Assembly (NCBI GenBank): GCA_964016875.1
Contig: OZ024721.1
Coordinates: 9,863,001 to 9,927,000 of the forward strand
DNA from: Fallopia convolvulus
Taxonomy: Eukaryota; Streptophyta; Magnoliopsida; Caryophyllales; Polygonaceae
Reading direction: 5' to 3'
DNA length: 64,000 bases
Part shown: positions 1-10,770 of the stretch, in pieces
Layout: each line of letters opens with the position of its first letter
Position numbering within the stretch: the stretch's first letter is position 1
Position numbers and translations under genes: made by a program
The notes under the pieces: model-generated
Database searches by the model: none
The model's input: only the letters and a program-made list of their open reading frames with translations
What the model was told of the DNA's origin: nothing

Positions 1-139
1 AATATATATCAAAGCATAACCTAATCAAACCGTCTAACCTACTAATTTTAGAACACTTTTTCTAACTTACGTTCATGAATTGAAGAATGCGCGATTAGGT
101 TTTAACTTATAAATAACTAGTTATACCCTCCGTGCTATG

Positions 140-801
140 TAGGGGTGTCCAAAACCGGTTAACCGAAGTTCGGTCATGATTTCGGTTAATTAAAATCATG
201 AGACGTAACCGAACCGTGAATCCCGGTTAACCAATTTTTCGGTTCGGTTTCTCGGTTAACCGATAACTATTTATGTAATTTTACCTTAAATAATTAAAAC
301 TAAAATAATAAAAATTTGAATAAAAAAAGTGATCAAGTAAGACTTTTATTTTAAATATGTACTTATACCATATTGTTTTGGTTGTAAACAAATATCAAGC
401 GTATATATTATATTGTGTGAAATCAAACATTGTATGTATTATTTTTTATCCCATCAAATTTAATAAGCGAGTCTTATATCAATGAGAAGTGGAAAAATAG
501 TGTGTAAATTGTTAAAATTGGAGAATGACATACTCAAACTAGATCAACACCTTGAAATTCAAAGAGTTTAACCACTAAATAAAGCAAAGATAACTAATAT
601 TTGAAAAAAATATTAATAATATTTCGGTTAACCATTATTTGTAAAGCCGTGAACCGAAACCAAACCGATAAACCGAAAATATTTGCGGTTCGATTAACCA
701 AACCGAAATTTCAAAAAACGTCGGTTTGGTTAACCTAAAAAATAACCGTTTTTTCGTTTTTTGGTTCGGTTTTTCGGTTTCGGTTTTTTTGGACATCCCT
801 A
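140..801. mobile_element. Non-autonomous hAT-like element
   Basis: The left end reads TAGGGGTGTCC and the right end GGACATCCCTA, imperfect inverted termini of the hAT type. The flanking 8-mers GTGCTATG and GTACTACC match at five of eight positions, which fits an old 8 bp target duplication. The roughly 110 bp next to each end are packed with CGGTTAACCGAA-like words in both orientations, the subterminal repeats expected of hAT elements. The middle is AT-rich with no coding capacity, so it would depend on a transposase encoded elsewhere. Confidence 0.65.
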
Positions 802-1144
802 GTACTACCATGTACGATTATATGGATTTAATATAAACAATATTTTACATCATAAATGGATAAAAAGATATAGATAATGTAATTTTTATCATCTTGTAAT
901 TTTTTTTTATCATAATTTGATTTAAGAAAACTTTTATAGAAATAGATATATAAATTAAGATAATGTAATTTTTATTTTTTTAAAATAAATTTCGAAAATT
1001 CTTTATTTTTTTTATAAATAAATAGATTGAAAATAAATTTAATTGAAAAAGATATAGTAATATAAATAAAATTTAACTTATTAAAATATAAAGTAGGGTC
1101 AAAGTCAATGTGGTGGCTAAGAAAGATACAACTTTAGTATATAT
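802..1144. other. AT-rich spacer, no feature seen
   Basis: Very AT-rich DNA between two transposon ends. I see no open frame, RNA gene or repeat structure beyond simple A/T runs. Confidence 0.5.
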
Positions 1145-2208
1145 GAGTTTGGTTCAAATAAAACAACTCCTTGTCCTATAAAATAAAAAGTATTTAGATC
1201 CCTTGGATCTAGATCCAAGGGCTGATATTCTTGGAAATTAGGGTTGCGATGACATTTTCGTAATTTCTTGAAATTACAAAAGTGCATTGTTATGGTTAAA
1301 AAGTGCATTACGATATGCCAAAAGTGTATTACTAACCCAAATATTTTCACTTTTTTTGGTATATCACCGACGTCCATTATGGAGCTTCTTTTGACGGCTC
1401 TAACTCCGGCGGTCCAAATCCTCCATCAACACCGCCTCTAGCCAAGCCACCGATGTCACACAAGTACCGTACATGACTACTCGGATCTTCCCATCGAAGT
1501 TCACCTAATCCTTCCCAGTCGTCCCCGACCGGAAATTCGTTTGTCTCTACTTCTATCCAAATTCTCATGATCAATTCAACACCTTTGATTCCATCTTTGT
1601 CGTAACCATTGGTCCGTACACCCTTCTCATCAATTTCAGCGCTTACTAGATGGCACAAGCTATCAATTTCGATTATTTGATCAAGGAATACTCAATCTAT
1701 GTCGGAACCGAAACCCTAAATCTCACCTTTACTCCGTCTCCGAACTACTCCAACACTTTCGCCTTCATCAATAAGATTGAACTGAGCTCAATGTCTTCTG
1801 TTTATGAAGATCATAGTGTGAGCATTGTGAGGATCAAACAATCAAGCACGTTTACCATTGATAATAGCACTGCGCTTAAGAATGTGTATAAGTTGAACGA
1901 AAATATTTGGGTTAGTAATGTAGTTTTTGATATCTCGTAATGCACTTTTTCACGATAACGATGGACTTTTACAATGAACCGAACATGGAGTGCATGCCCT
2001 GCTGGCTTCATTTTTGTTTGCACTTTTTTCGTTTCGTAATGCACTTTTTGGACTTTGTAATGCACTTTTACATGATAGCGATGCTGCACTTTTGTAATTT
2101 TTGAAAAATTACAAAAATGCCAACGCATTCCTAAAAGGTGATCCAAGGGCTCTAAACACTCCTTAATTATTTCATAGGATAAGGCGTTCTTTTATTTGAT
2201 CCTTACTC
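1145..2208. mobile_element. Mutator-like (Pack-MULE type) element with captured gene pieces
   Basis: The ends are long inverted repeats. The left runs from about 1145 to 1223 and holds TCAAATAAAA, TCCTATAAAATAA and CCCTTGGATC. The reverse complement of about 2130-2208 has the same words in the same order. Inside each end lie repeated AAAAGTGCATTA-type words (about 1280-1345 and 1940-2115). Long termini with unrelated genic sequence between them are characteristic of Pack-MULEs. A 9 bp target duplication is not clear, so the superfamily is inferred. Confidence 0.55.
1650..1940 (+). pseudogene. Captured fragment of a malectin-like (CrRLK1L/FERONIA-type) receptor kinase
   Basis: This frame encodes an extracellular malectin-like segment. 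It contains the family signatures ETLNLTFTPSP, AFINKIELSSM and FTIDNSTALKNVYKLN, which in FERONIA-type receptor kinases lie between the two malectin-like folds. Only about 90 residues are present: no signal peptide, transmembrane segment or kinase. The opposite strand upstream (1377-1658) has a second 93-residue open frame that I do not recognise and that may be another captured piece. Both lie between the element's inverted repeats, so this is a gene fragment carried by a transposon, not a working gene. Confidence 0.75.
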
Positions 2209-2366
2209 TAGTTATAGTTATAGATCCTATAATTAATTGTAGTTGATATTGTCCAAGAATATGTTACATAGATATTGTTTTATATAAGAAGATAAAAAAA
2301 TCCTAATTATAAAAATAAATAATTGTTTTAATATAAGGTGGGCCCATAAGCATAAGATAATTTTTT

Positions 2367-2861
2367 AAAGGGAAATTCCTTTTGATGCCCCTAAGGTTTT
2401 GCCTTTTCCTTTTGGTGCCCAAGAAAAAAACTTATTCCTTTTGGTACCCTTGAGGTTTTGGCTTTTCCCATTGATGCCCCTCTCCGGTTCAAATTAGCCA
2501 ATTTTAAGCTTACCATTATGTTCATCACCCTTAAATTAGTAGGATTTGACTATTAAAACATCAAAATTCATAACCAAACTACATCAATTTGAATTTGTAA
2601 ACAACCCATTAAAATAGAGGATTGTTTAAAAATTCAAATTGATGTAGTTTGGTTATGAATTTTGATGTTTTAATAGTCAAATCCTACTAATTTAAGGGTG
2701 ATGAACATAATGGTAAGCTTGAAATTGGCTAATTTGAACCGGAGAGGGGCGTCAACTGGAAAAGCCAAAACCTTAGGGGTACCAAAAGGAATAAGTTTTT
2801 TTCTTGGGCACCAAAAGGAAAATGCAAAAACTTAGGGGTACCAAAAGGAATTTCCCTTTTT
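2367..2861. repeat. Near-perfect 0.5 kb inverted repeat (foldback/MITE-like)
   Basis: Arms of about 235-240 bp (2367-2607 and 2627-2861) are almost exact reverse complements around a spacer of about 20 bp. The outer end is AAAGGGAAATTCCTTTTGRTRCC on both sides (left copy read directly, right copy reversed). Both arms carry the same inner words, for example ACTACATCAATTTGAA near the centre. The transcript would fold into one long hairpin. No protein is encoded. Confidence 0.8.
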
Positions 2862-3256
2862 AAAAATAACTAGATAATAAAAATTTAATAAGAAAAAGTG
2901 AAATAATATTTACATGTATATAAAGTAATATTGAAAATATTGAAAAATCTAATCATAAATATTCTCTAAAATAGTTGAACAAACGATAAATATTAGGAAA
3001 AATAAATATACAAAAAATAGAAAATCGGTTAGAAAAGTTGAAATAATATGAATATAATTTTTTTTTTTAAATATGAGGTGAGACCAGAATCAACATGGTG
3101 GTTCGAAAACGGTTGGCGTTTATAATATATATTGATTGATTAGATAACAACTTATAGTTGTAAATATATTCTATCTAATTCCAAAATTGGTATTTCATCT
3201 ACTCATCCTAATAATTCATTTATATTTATAAATAATAAATTAGGACAAACACTCAC

Positions 3257-4351
3257 GTGAGAATGAACGCTCGTGTGAGAAATAAGAAAAAATCTTGGCC
3301 GTTCTCTCCAAAAAAATCGACGCCCTGATTACACATTTATTAAAAGGGATAAAAAAAAATGGCATGAGCAAAATTTTCCATTAATTTTCACGTATTTTTC
3401 AGAAAATCCTTCTCCAAGAGACGCACGCATCAAACTAGACAATTGTTCATTAATACTGACCAATTGTGCATCGAGTTTTTGATGCACACTGTTCATCGAT
3501 TTCAACTTTTTTAATTTTAATTTTTAAACTTATTTATGTGGATGAATACAATATTTATCTAGTTTTTTATGCACATATTATTAGTTTCGATATACACCTA
3601 TTTGTTCATTAATATACCCTTATTTGTTCATTACCCTTATTTGTACATTGATAAATCGTTGTTTGTTCATTGATATACCTCTTATTTGTTCATTGATATA
3701 CCCATGTTTGTTCATTGATATATTTTTGTTTATGTATAACTACTAGCACTTTGTGCATAAAATAAATTAACTTTTCATCATGTATCATTGAATATGAAGT
3801 TTGTGCATTACTACCACCACTTTGTTCATCAATACCAATACTTTTTTCATTGATATATTCTTTTGTTTGTGAATTGAAATGAATTTTTGCTTGTGCATCA
3901 ATATCATTCATTTGCGCATCAGGATGTACTATTTGCTTGTGCATTTTTACAATTATTTTGTGCTTTAATGCTATCTTTTTTCCTTACTCATATAATTAGT
4001 TTTGATGCACACATATATTTATCCAGTTTTTGATGCAGATAAAACTGTTCGTTTTGACTCACATACGACTAATTATGATGCACAAACATATATTAATGTA
4101 CACAATTTCGACACACATTCGATCATTTTTATGCATAAACAATAGGTTTTTATGTACAAAATCACAGTTTTGATGAACAATCTGGGCGCGCTCCCTATAT
4201 CCGCTTTTTAAAAAAATACGCGAATAATTCGCCAAAAATTCAGTTGTGACTTATTTTCCCCCTTTTTAAGTGAAACGATCATTACCCTTGATTTCTCCCC
4301 ATCCAACGACTCTTGTTCTTTCTTGTTTTTCACCTAAGCACCCGTTCTCAC
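3257..4351. mobile_element. Second Mutator-like non-autonomous element
   Basis: The left end (about 3257-3310) begins GTGAGAATGAACGCTCGTG. The reverse complement of about 4300-4351 reads GTGAGAACGGGTGCTTAGG followed by the same TGARAAAYAAGAA stretch, so the element has degenerate inverted termini of about 50 bp. The interior is non-coding and saturated with near-repeats of TTGTTCATTGATATACC and TGATGCACA, which create spurious open frames on the minus strand. A target duplication was not resolved. Confidence 0.45.
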
Positions 4352-4427
4352 CTAATTCGGACTCGTAAATTATAGTGTAAAATACAGAAAATCACCCCTT
4401 TATTTGGGACGTTTGTAAAAAAAACCA

Positions 4428-5839
4428 TGATAGCTTGCATATAGGAGTAGTTAAGATGCATGTTTTATATATGTTTTAGTTAGTTTTAGGTTAGCGTTTA
4501 TGTAGTTTTTAGGTTTTTGTGTTGTCGGGTATTATGCGCTGGTTTGCTCGGTTTTATAGGTTTTTAGGTTCAGGAGCAACAGCGGGGCGAGTACAGATTG
4601 ACCATGGCGGTGGTGGACGAGCTAAGGAATGCAAGGAGTGCTAGGGGCATGGATGAAGAAGAATCAAAACAAGAAAAACCAAGGCAAGGACGAAGCCAAA
4701 AGCTTGGGCTGATCCCGCGTAGTGAAGCCGCGCATTCTCCACTGGTGGCCAAGTGCGCGGGGAGGACAAAGCGCGGCCGCGCTTTTGGGGTGCGATCTCG
4801 CGCAATCGGACTTTTCAACGGACGCGTGTTTTGGGCCAAGCTTTGGTTTTGGGCTTTGATATTTTGACTTATGGGCTTGTATTTTGGCCGAGATATATGT
4901 TTAAGATATGATATTTTGAGGGATATTTTTAGAAGACATATAAATACTTTATGTTAGATTATTTTCTCATAATTTTTGATCATACTTTTGGAGAGGAAGA
5001 ACTTTAAACCTTTGTAAGTTTGATTTTAATTTCAATTATGCATTGCTAATTCCTTTTGTGTTTGACTAGTTATTGAAATCATAGATTGCATAATATTGTG
5101 AGGTTTGATTGATTCTCATCAACTTGAATAGGTTTTATTCCCCGTGCTTAATTGAATCAGAATTTATCTAGGGTTTTGTTAGATTAGCTACCTAATAGAA
5201 TTTTAGGTTAATTTACAACTAATCTGATCAAGTCCCGTTCGGGGTTGATTAGATAAAGTAGCAACTATAATTGTTTAAACCCGTTCGGGCTATTCAGTTG
5301 TAGAGGGAATAAACCACAAATAACTTAGATGTCTGTTTGCTCTAAGTGTTTGTTTCTATTGATAACTTGATTCGTAAAGCTGTCGTTTAATTGAATCTAG
5401 ACGTTGTTTTAGGTTGTTAAATGATTAGGGTTGTTTAGACTGTTAGTTCTTTCAACTATTTATGAAGTTTGGGTTATAATCCTTAGTAGGAGTATAATCC
5501 ACAATAGATTATTCAAGGGAATTGAGAATCGAAAGAATCAATGAGCAATGAGTGTATCTATGATGGATGTAACTAGTTGAACATATTTCTCTTATATTGT
5601 CATAAACCATATTTGCATTCAAACTTAGATTAAATTTGCATTCTTAGATAGTTTCCAACTTTGCATAGTAGATTAGAATTTCATTCATAAACCCCCCCCC
5701 CCCCTTATTAGTTACTTGGCACTTAAGTAATAGCACTTTTACACGAGTCTCTGTGGGATCGAACCTTGCTTACTATTCTACTCAGATTGGTTAAGTTAGG
5801 ATTCTTTGATAGGTAAAATGACTGAAAAATACCTCATCA
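4428..5839 (+). repeat. 5' LTR, Athila family 1
   Basis: It starts TGATAGCTTGCATATAGG and ends CTCATCA. It contains the GC-rich palindromic unit centred on 4771-4782 (GCGCGGCCGCGC) and a C-tract near 5693-5704. Compared with the 3' LTR it lacks about 16 bp (GCTAGGGTTTTCTCTC, near 9286) and has scattered substitutions. The short open frames at 4570-4867 recur in the other LTR copies and are not genes. Confidence 0.92.
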
Positions 5840-7179
5840 AATTTGGCGCCGTTGCCGACAATCGAACCCGGGTCACCCGCGTGACAGGCGGGAATACTTA
5901 CCACTGTACTACAACGACCATCAAGGGGTTAACATTGGAGTTTCTGAGCACCTTGTCCACTAATTTTAAAGGAGAAGGGGAGATCAAGTTTTGGCTACGA
6001 GGAGTTAGAAGGAAGATGACCTTGAAAGAGGTCAACCGAGTGTTTGGTTTCTGCAATTTTCCTATTAGTAGAGATTTAGTGCTTGCTGAGGCAGGTGCTA
6101 CATGGGCTGACAAGCACTTCTGGAAAGCCATCACAGGGAGACCCAAGTATGAGCCTTCTAGAGAAAAAGCTTCTCCCATTACTCATCCCGCTATTAAGGT
6201 TTTCCAGCGGTTTATTGCTAGTACTCTGAATGGGAGAGGTGATGGGGGAAACAATTGTCCCAAGAAAGATGTCACTGTGTTGGCTGCTAGTTTTAAGAGG
6301 AAGCCGTTGAATATGGGTGCTATGCTGATGCACCACATGGCCCATGTTGGGAACAAAGGTGGTGGAGCTATTTGTATTGGCGGGATTGTGACTTTCCTAG
6401 CCAAGCACTTTGGAGTCGATCTTAGCAGGTTAAAGGTTGATATCCCACCTTTGCCTATTGATTTCACCATGCTGAAGAAAATGGGCGCTCTCTATAAGTA
6501 CAGAAACTCCTATTTCTGGGTGATTGGTGATTCTGGGAGAGTAATGAAGCTTCCTGATGGACACCGAGTGCAGATCGGGGACAGTCCAGCTAACTGGTTC
6601 ATTAAGGTTCAGGCTGAAGATTTAGATATGGCTACCGTTAAGGGCCCGGTTAGGGGTAAAAAGGCGGTTTCAGTTCCTATTGTGGTGGATTCTGATGAAG
6701 AGGAGATGGATGAGGATTTCACCATGGATGAAGAAGAAGAAGAGGAAGAATCGGCTGAAGATGTAGACACTGATGAGGATGATGAGTTTGAGGAGGATGA
6801 TCAGCAGAGACAGTTTGATCCGTCTACACCGGCTGGAGGTGTACATTACTCTGATGCTCAGTATAACCAGATGATGGAGATGATGAGACAAATGCAGCTA
6901 GACAACACGCAACGATACAACGATATGTCTTCTCACATCGATCAGAGCTTTCAGGGCATGAGAGGTTATGTGGATCAGAGGTTTACATCATATCAGACTC
7001 ATCAGGATCAGCAGCTTGCTGCTTTTCAGGCCCGCCAGGATGAGCAGTTCAGACTGCTCAACACCAGATTGGATGGATGGAGTTCAACGGGCTATCCACC
7101 TCATCAGTCGTATCCTCAGTATGCCTTTCCCGATCCTCCGTATCCTCAGTTTCCGGCGTACCAACCACCACCAGCATAG
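5818..7179 (+). pseudogene. Chimeric ORF: LTR end + antisense tRNA + truncated Athila third ORF
   Basis: An ATG at 5818, inside the end of the 5' LTR, opens a 453-codon frame. It reads through the antisense tRNA-Asp (about 25 codons) and enters, from about 5919, the third ORF of Athila family 1 without its first about 90 codons. The ORF body matches the minus-strand copy at 41930-43052 and resembles the plant transposon protein found downstream of pol in Athila elements. About residues 285-345 are very acidic (D/E runs), followed by a Q/M-rich helix and a P/Y/Q-rich tail. The TAG at 7177 is followed in the same frame by 32 more P/Y-rich codons to 7278, so it is probably a nonsense mutation of a Gln codon. 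Confidence 0.7.
5844..5918 (-). tRNA. Antisense copy of a whole mature tRNA-Asp (GTC), CCA included; retro-copied, not a host tRNA gene
   Basis: Read on the minus strand these 75 nt are a complete tRNA-Asp: 7-bp acceptor stem (GTCGTTG with CAACGGC), discriminator G, D arm, anticodon stem CCCGC/GCGGG with loop CTGTCAC (anticodon GTC), T arm and a 3' CCA. Plant nuclear tRNA genes do not encode CCA, so the template was processed tRNA. It lies two bases inside the 5' LTR, exactly where the primer-binding site belongs, and its last 18 nt are that site. Compared with my recollection of plant tRNA-Asp, about three bases in the 3' T-stem and one near position 13 differ. The mismatched T stem makes a working tRNA unlikely. 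Confidence 0.85.
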
Positions 7180-7278
7180 GAGATTCCACCGTACCATCCG
7201 CCGCAGCCAGAGTATCCACCGGAGTTCCAGCCGCCGCCACCACAGGATTTTCCGCCCTATTACCCGCCACACAACTAG

Positions 7279-8718
7279 GTTTTGTGAGTTTTTCTCTTTC
7301 TCTTTACTTTTTACTATACTTTGGGACAAAGTAGGTTTTAAGCAAGGGGGGAAGGGAATTACTTTTGCATTGCATGTAGTTGCATTAGTTTAGGTCATAT
7401 TTAAAATTTTTGCATGCATTGATTAAAATTCTTACAAAATGAAAAAAAAATTTGAAAAATTTGAAAAAACACAAAAATATTACATTTAGGTTCTTATTTC
7501 TCCATTGTTTGATTCCTCTTGTGTTTCTAAGTTGAGTATGAATTCTAACCCATGATTTGCATGATTTGCTGAAGTTGATATGATATGAGCATGATCATTG
7601 ATTAATTACCTTGATTATAGGATGGAGCATGTATTTAGCTTAAGTATTTCATTCATTCTGAAGTTCTAGACAACAATTAGCCTTGTGAGATATTTTTGGC
7701 CTTTCATGACATATTTGTTCTCTATATTTCTTGAGTGTATCACCATGATTATCTAGCTCTAGAACTTGGGTTAATACTCTTTGTCAAGGCTGCTTTATAT
7801 GATTGAATGCATGACATTAAAATGATTGAGGCAATATTTCTTATAGCCTATTATTTCCTTTCCTACCTAACAAGATCCATGTCTTTGACACCCCTATTGC
7901 TTTGAGCTTTAAGCCTGTATTTATGAGCTCCACAAAATGATTCCTAGCCTAATAAGCTTGACCCATAATCCGGGATTTAGGACTTTAGGTTGATTGGGTT
8001 TTGTGTGAGTTTGATGTAAGTATGGGGGAGTTGGAGAAAAAGGTGGAAGAAGAGGAAATAGAACTCTTGGGTTTCAAAGTGAAAAAAAATGAAGATGAAT
8101 TATGTTGCAAAGCAAAAGAATTATTTTTTTTTAAATTGTGTAGTCTTCATTAGCGAAGAAAGAAAAGAGTTGAAGAAGAGGCAAGAAAAGAAAAAAAAAG
8201 AAGCAAAGTGCTTAATTGTAAATGTATGGAGTTGAGAAAGAAAGTTTGGGAGAAGTAAGAAAAGAAAGTGTTGAATTTCGGTTTAGGATTAGTTCTTTAT
8301 CCCGGATTTAGCACCACATGCCAAATATAATCCCTTCCAAATTTCTCTTTACCTTGGCCCCATTACAAGCCGGAAAAAGACCTCTTGATTTTTGTTATGT
8401 GTTTGATCCCCAACGGTGGAGATTTAGAACTCTGATGCAAGCATATGGTAGTCTAGTTTTCATGGTTGATTTTGAGTGAAACACGTCCTTAAACACTTGA
8501 GAGTTGGAGTGCAAACACGATTACCTTGGTGAGGTCTAGAATGAATGAATGGTCTTTACTTGTTGCTTATTATATGCATGCTAGGAAGTCTTTGTTGGGT
8601 TTTTAATTATATGTGAAATGCTTGTTTGACTTGAGATGGATGTGAGATTGCATTTCTATGGCGTGATTTGGATTTATGTCTTGCTTGAGGACAAGCAAGG
8701 GTTAAGCATGGGGGAATT
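7279..8718 (+). other. 3' untranslated internal region of the Athila derivative with polypurine tract
   Basis: There is no open frame of note. It includes A/G-rich stretches (about 8030-8260) and ends in GCATGGGGGAATT (about 8706-8718). That is the polypurine tract priming plus-strand synthesis, directly against the 3' LTR. The rest is probably 3' UTR. Confidence 0.65.
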
Positions 8719-10148
8719 TGATAGCTTGCATATAGGAGTAGTTAAGATGCATGTTTTATATATGTTTTAGTTAGTTTTAGGTTAGCGTTTATGTAGTTTT
8801 TAGGTTTTTGTGTTGTCGGGTATTATGCGCTGGTTTGCTCGGTTTTACAGGTTTTTAGGTTCAGGAGCAACAGCGGGGCGAGTACAGATTGACCATGGCG
8901 GTGGTGGACGAGCTAAGGAATGCAAGGAGTGATAGGGGCATGGATGAAGAAGAATCAAGACAAGAAAAACCAAGGCAAGGACGAAGCCAAAAGCTTGGGC
9001 TGATCCCGCGTAGTGAAGCCGCGCATTCTCGACTAGTGGCCAAGTGCGCGGGGAGGACAAAGCGTGGCCGCGCTTTTGGGGTGCGATCCCGCGCAATCGG
9101 ACTTTTCAACGGACGCGTGTTTTGGGCCAAGCTTTGGTTTTGGGCTTTGATATTTTGACTTATGGGCTTGTATTTTGGCCGAGATATATGTTTAAGATAT
9201 GATATTTTGAGGGATATTTTTAGAAGACATATAAATACTTTATGTTAGATTATTTTCTCATAATTTTTGATCATACTTTTGGAGGCTAGGGTTTTCTCTC
9301 AAGGAAGAACTTTAAACCTTTGTAAGTTTGATTTTAATTTCAATTATGCATTGCTAATTCCTTTTGTGTTTGACTAGTTATTGGAATCATAGATTGCATA
9401 ATATTGTGAGGTTTGATTGATTCTCATCAACTTGAATAGGTTTTATTCCCTGTGCTTAATTGAATCAGAATTTATCTAGGGTTTTGTTAGATTAGCTACC
9501 TAATAGAATTTTTAGGTTAATTTACAACTAATCTGATCAAGTCCCGTTCGGGGTTGATTAGATAAAGTAGCAACTATAATTGTTTAAACCCGTTCGGGCT
9601 ATTCAGTTGTAGAGGGAATAAACCACAAATAACTTAGATGTCTGTTTGCTCTAAGTGTTTGTTTCTATTGATAACTTGATTCGCAAAACTGTCGTTTAAT
9701 TGAATCTAGACGTTGTTTTAGGTTGTTAAATGATTAGGGTTGTTTAGACTGTTAGCTCTTTCAACTATTTATGAAGTTTGGGTCATAATCCTTAGTAGGA
9801 GTATAATCCACAATAGATTATTCAAGGGAATTGAATTGAGAATCGAAAGAATCAATGATCAATGAGCGTATCTATGATGAATGTAACTAGTTGAACATAT
9901 TTCTCTTATATTGTCATAAACCATATTTGCATTCAAACTTAGATTAAATTTGCATTCTTAGATAGTTTCCAACTTTGCAAAGTAGATTAGAATTTCATTC
10001 ATAAACCCCCCCCTTATTAGTTACTTGGCACTTAAGTAATAACACCTTTACACGAGTCTCTGTGGGATCGACCCTTGCTTACCATTCTACTCAGATTGGT
10101 TAAGTTAGGATTCTCTGATAGGTAAAACGACTGAAAAATACCTCATCA
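8719..10148 (+). repeat. 3' LTR, Athila family 1
   Basis: It is the same sequence as the 5' LTR apart from scattered substitutions, a shorter C-tract (near 10006) and about 16 extra bases near 9286. The central palindrome has one change (GCGTGGCCGCGC near 9063). The following AACCA is the target duplication. Confidence 0.92.
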
Positions 10149-10770
10149 AACCACGCTTATTTTACTTTTTGTAGATAATCACCCCTCATCTTATAGCATT
10201 TGCAAATAACCACCCCTTATTTTTTTTATTATTTTTATTTTACAGAAAACCACTCCTTATTTTTATTTCGTTTTCATTGAACCACCCACCCCGTTTTCCA
10301 TCCGCTATACTGTCAAATTAGGGTAAATTACATAATTGCCCCTAGATTAAAGTACTAAATTGATAAACACCCTCGAGCCTTCCCTTCTTTTCTCAACCCT
10401 CTCTCGATCACTAGCAAGCACTCATCACGCCGAATTGAGCCCTCCTTAATTACCCGATAAGATCGTCGATAGTGAAGCATCCATGAGCCAACTCTTCCTC
10501 TTCCTCTTTCTCGAGCAACAACAGAAGTCAAACAGGGGTAAATATCCAATTTTCTCAATTTGATACTTTAACCTATGGGCAATTATGTATTTTAACTCTA
10601 ATTTGACGGTATAATGGATGAAAAACGAGATGGGGTGGTTCAATGAAAATAAAATAGAAATAAGGGATGGATGTTTTTTGTAAAAAATTGAAACAATGGG
10701 TGGTTTTCTATAAAAAGTAAAATAATGAGTGCTTTTTGCAAATGCCCCAAGATAAGAGATGGTTTTAACT

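Larger units (their letters stand above)
4428..10148 (+). mobile_element. Complete non-autonomous Athila-family-1 LTR retrotransposon
   Basis: The boundaries are clear: 5' LTR 4428-5839, 3' LTR 8719-10148, both TGATAGCTTG...CCTCATCA, flanked by a perfect AACCA duplication. A polypurine tract (ATGGGGGAATT) precedes the 3' LTR. The primer site is of tRNA-Asp type and extends into a whole antisense tRNA. The only coding region is a chimeric third ORF; gag, protease, RT, RNase H and integrase are absent, so it must have been mobilised in trans. The LTR and ORF match the element at 41823-51122, a plausible relative of the helper. The two LTRs are very similar, indicating a fairly recent insertion. 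Confidence 0.92.
4390..10765. mobile_element. Foldback-type element split by a retrotransposon
   Basis: The sequence from about 4390 to 4427, continued at 10154-10345, is a diverged inverted copy of about 10530-10765. Shared words include ATTTTACTTTTTRTAGA, GCATTTGCAAA, TTTTCATTGAACCACCC and a stretch around TCAAATTAG. The central about 180 bp (10350-10525) has no recognised gene. The Athila-derived element at 4428-10148 inserted within the left arm. It duplicated AACCA (4423-4427 and 10149-10153), which dates the foldback element as the older of the two. Confidence 0.55.

Noticed and set aside
3690..3944. 84-codon minus-strand ORF
   Set aside because: It is an artefact of the repeated TTGTTCATTGATATACC words in a non-coding transposon core.
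3400..4160. CRISPR-like repeat array
   Set aside because: The words are irregularly spaced and diverged, the DNA is eukaryotic, and no spacers of constant length exist.
4570..4867. 89-codon ORFs on both strands in the Athila LTR, repeated at 8861-9158
   Set aside because: They lie inside LTRs, occur on opposite strands over the same bases and have no recognised domain.
5844..5918. A functional host tRNA-Asp gene on the minus strand
   Set aside because: It contains a templated CCA, has a mismatched T stem, sits precisely at a primer-binding site and joins the retrotransposon ORF at the tRNA's first base; a retro-copied primer fits better.
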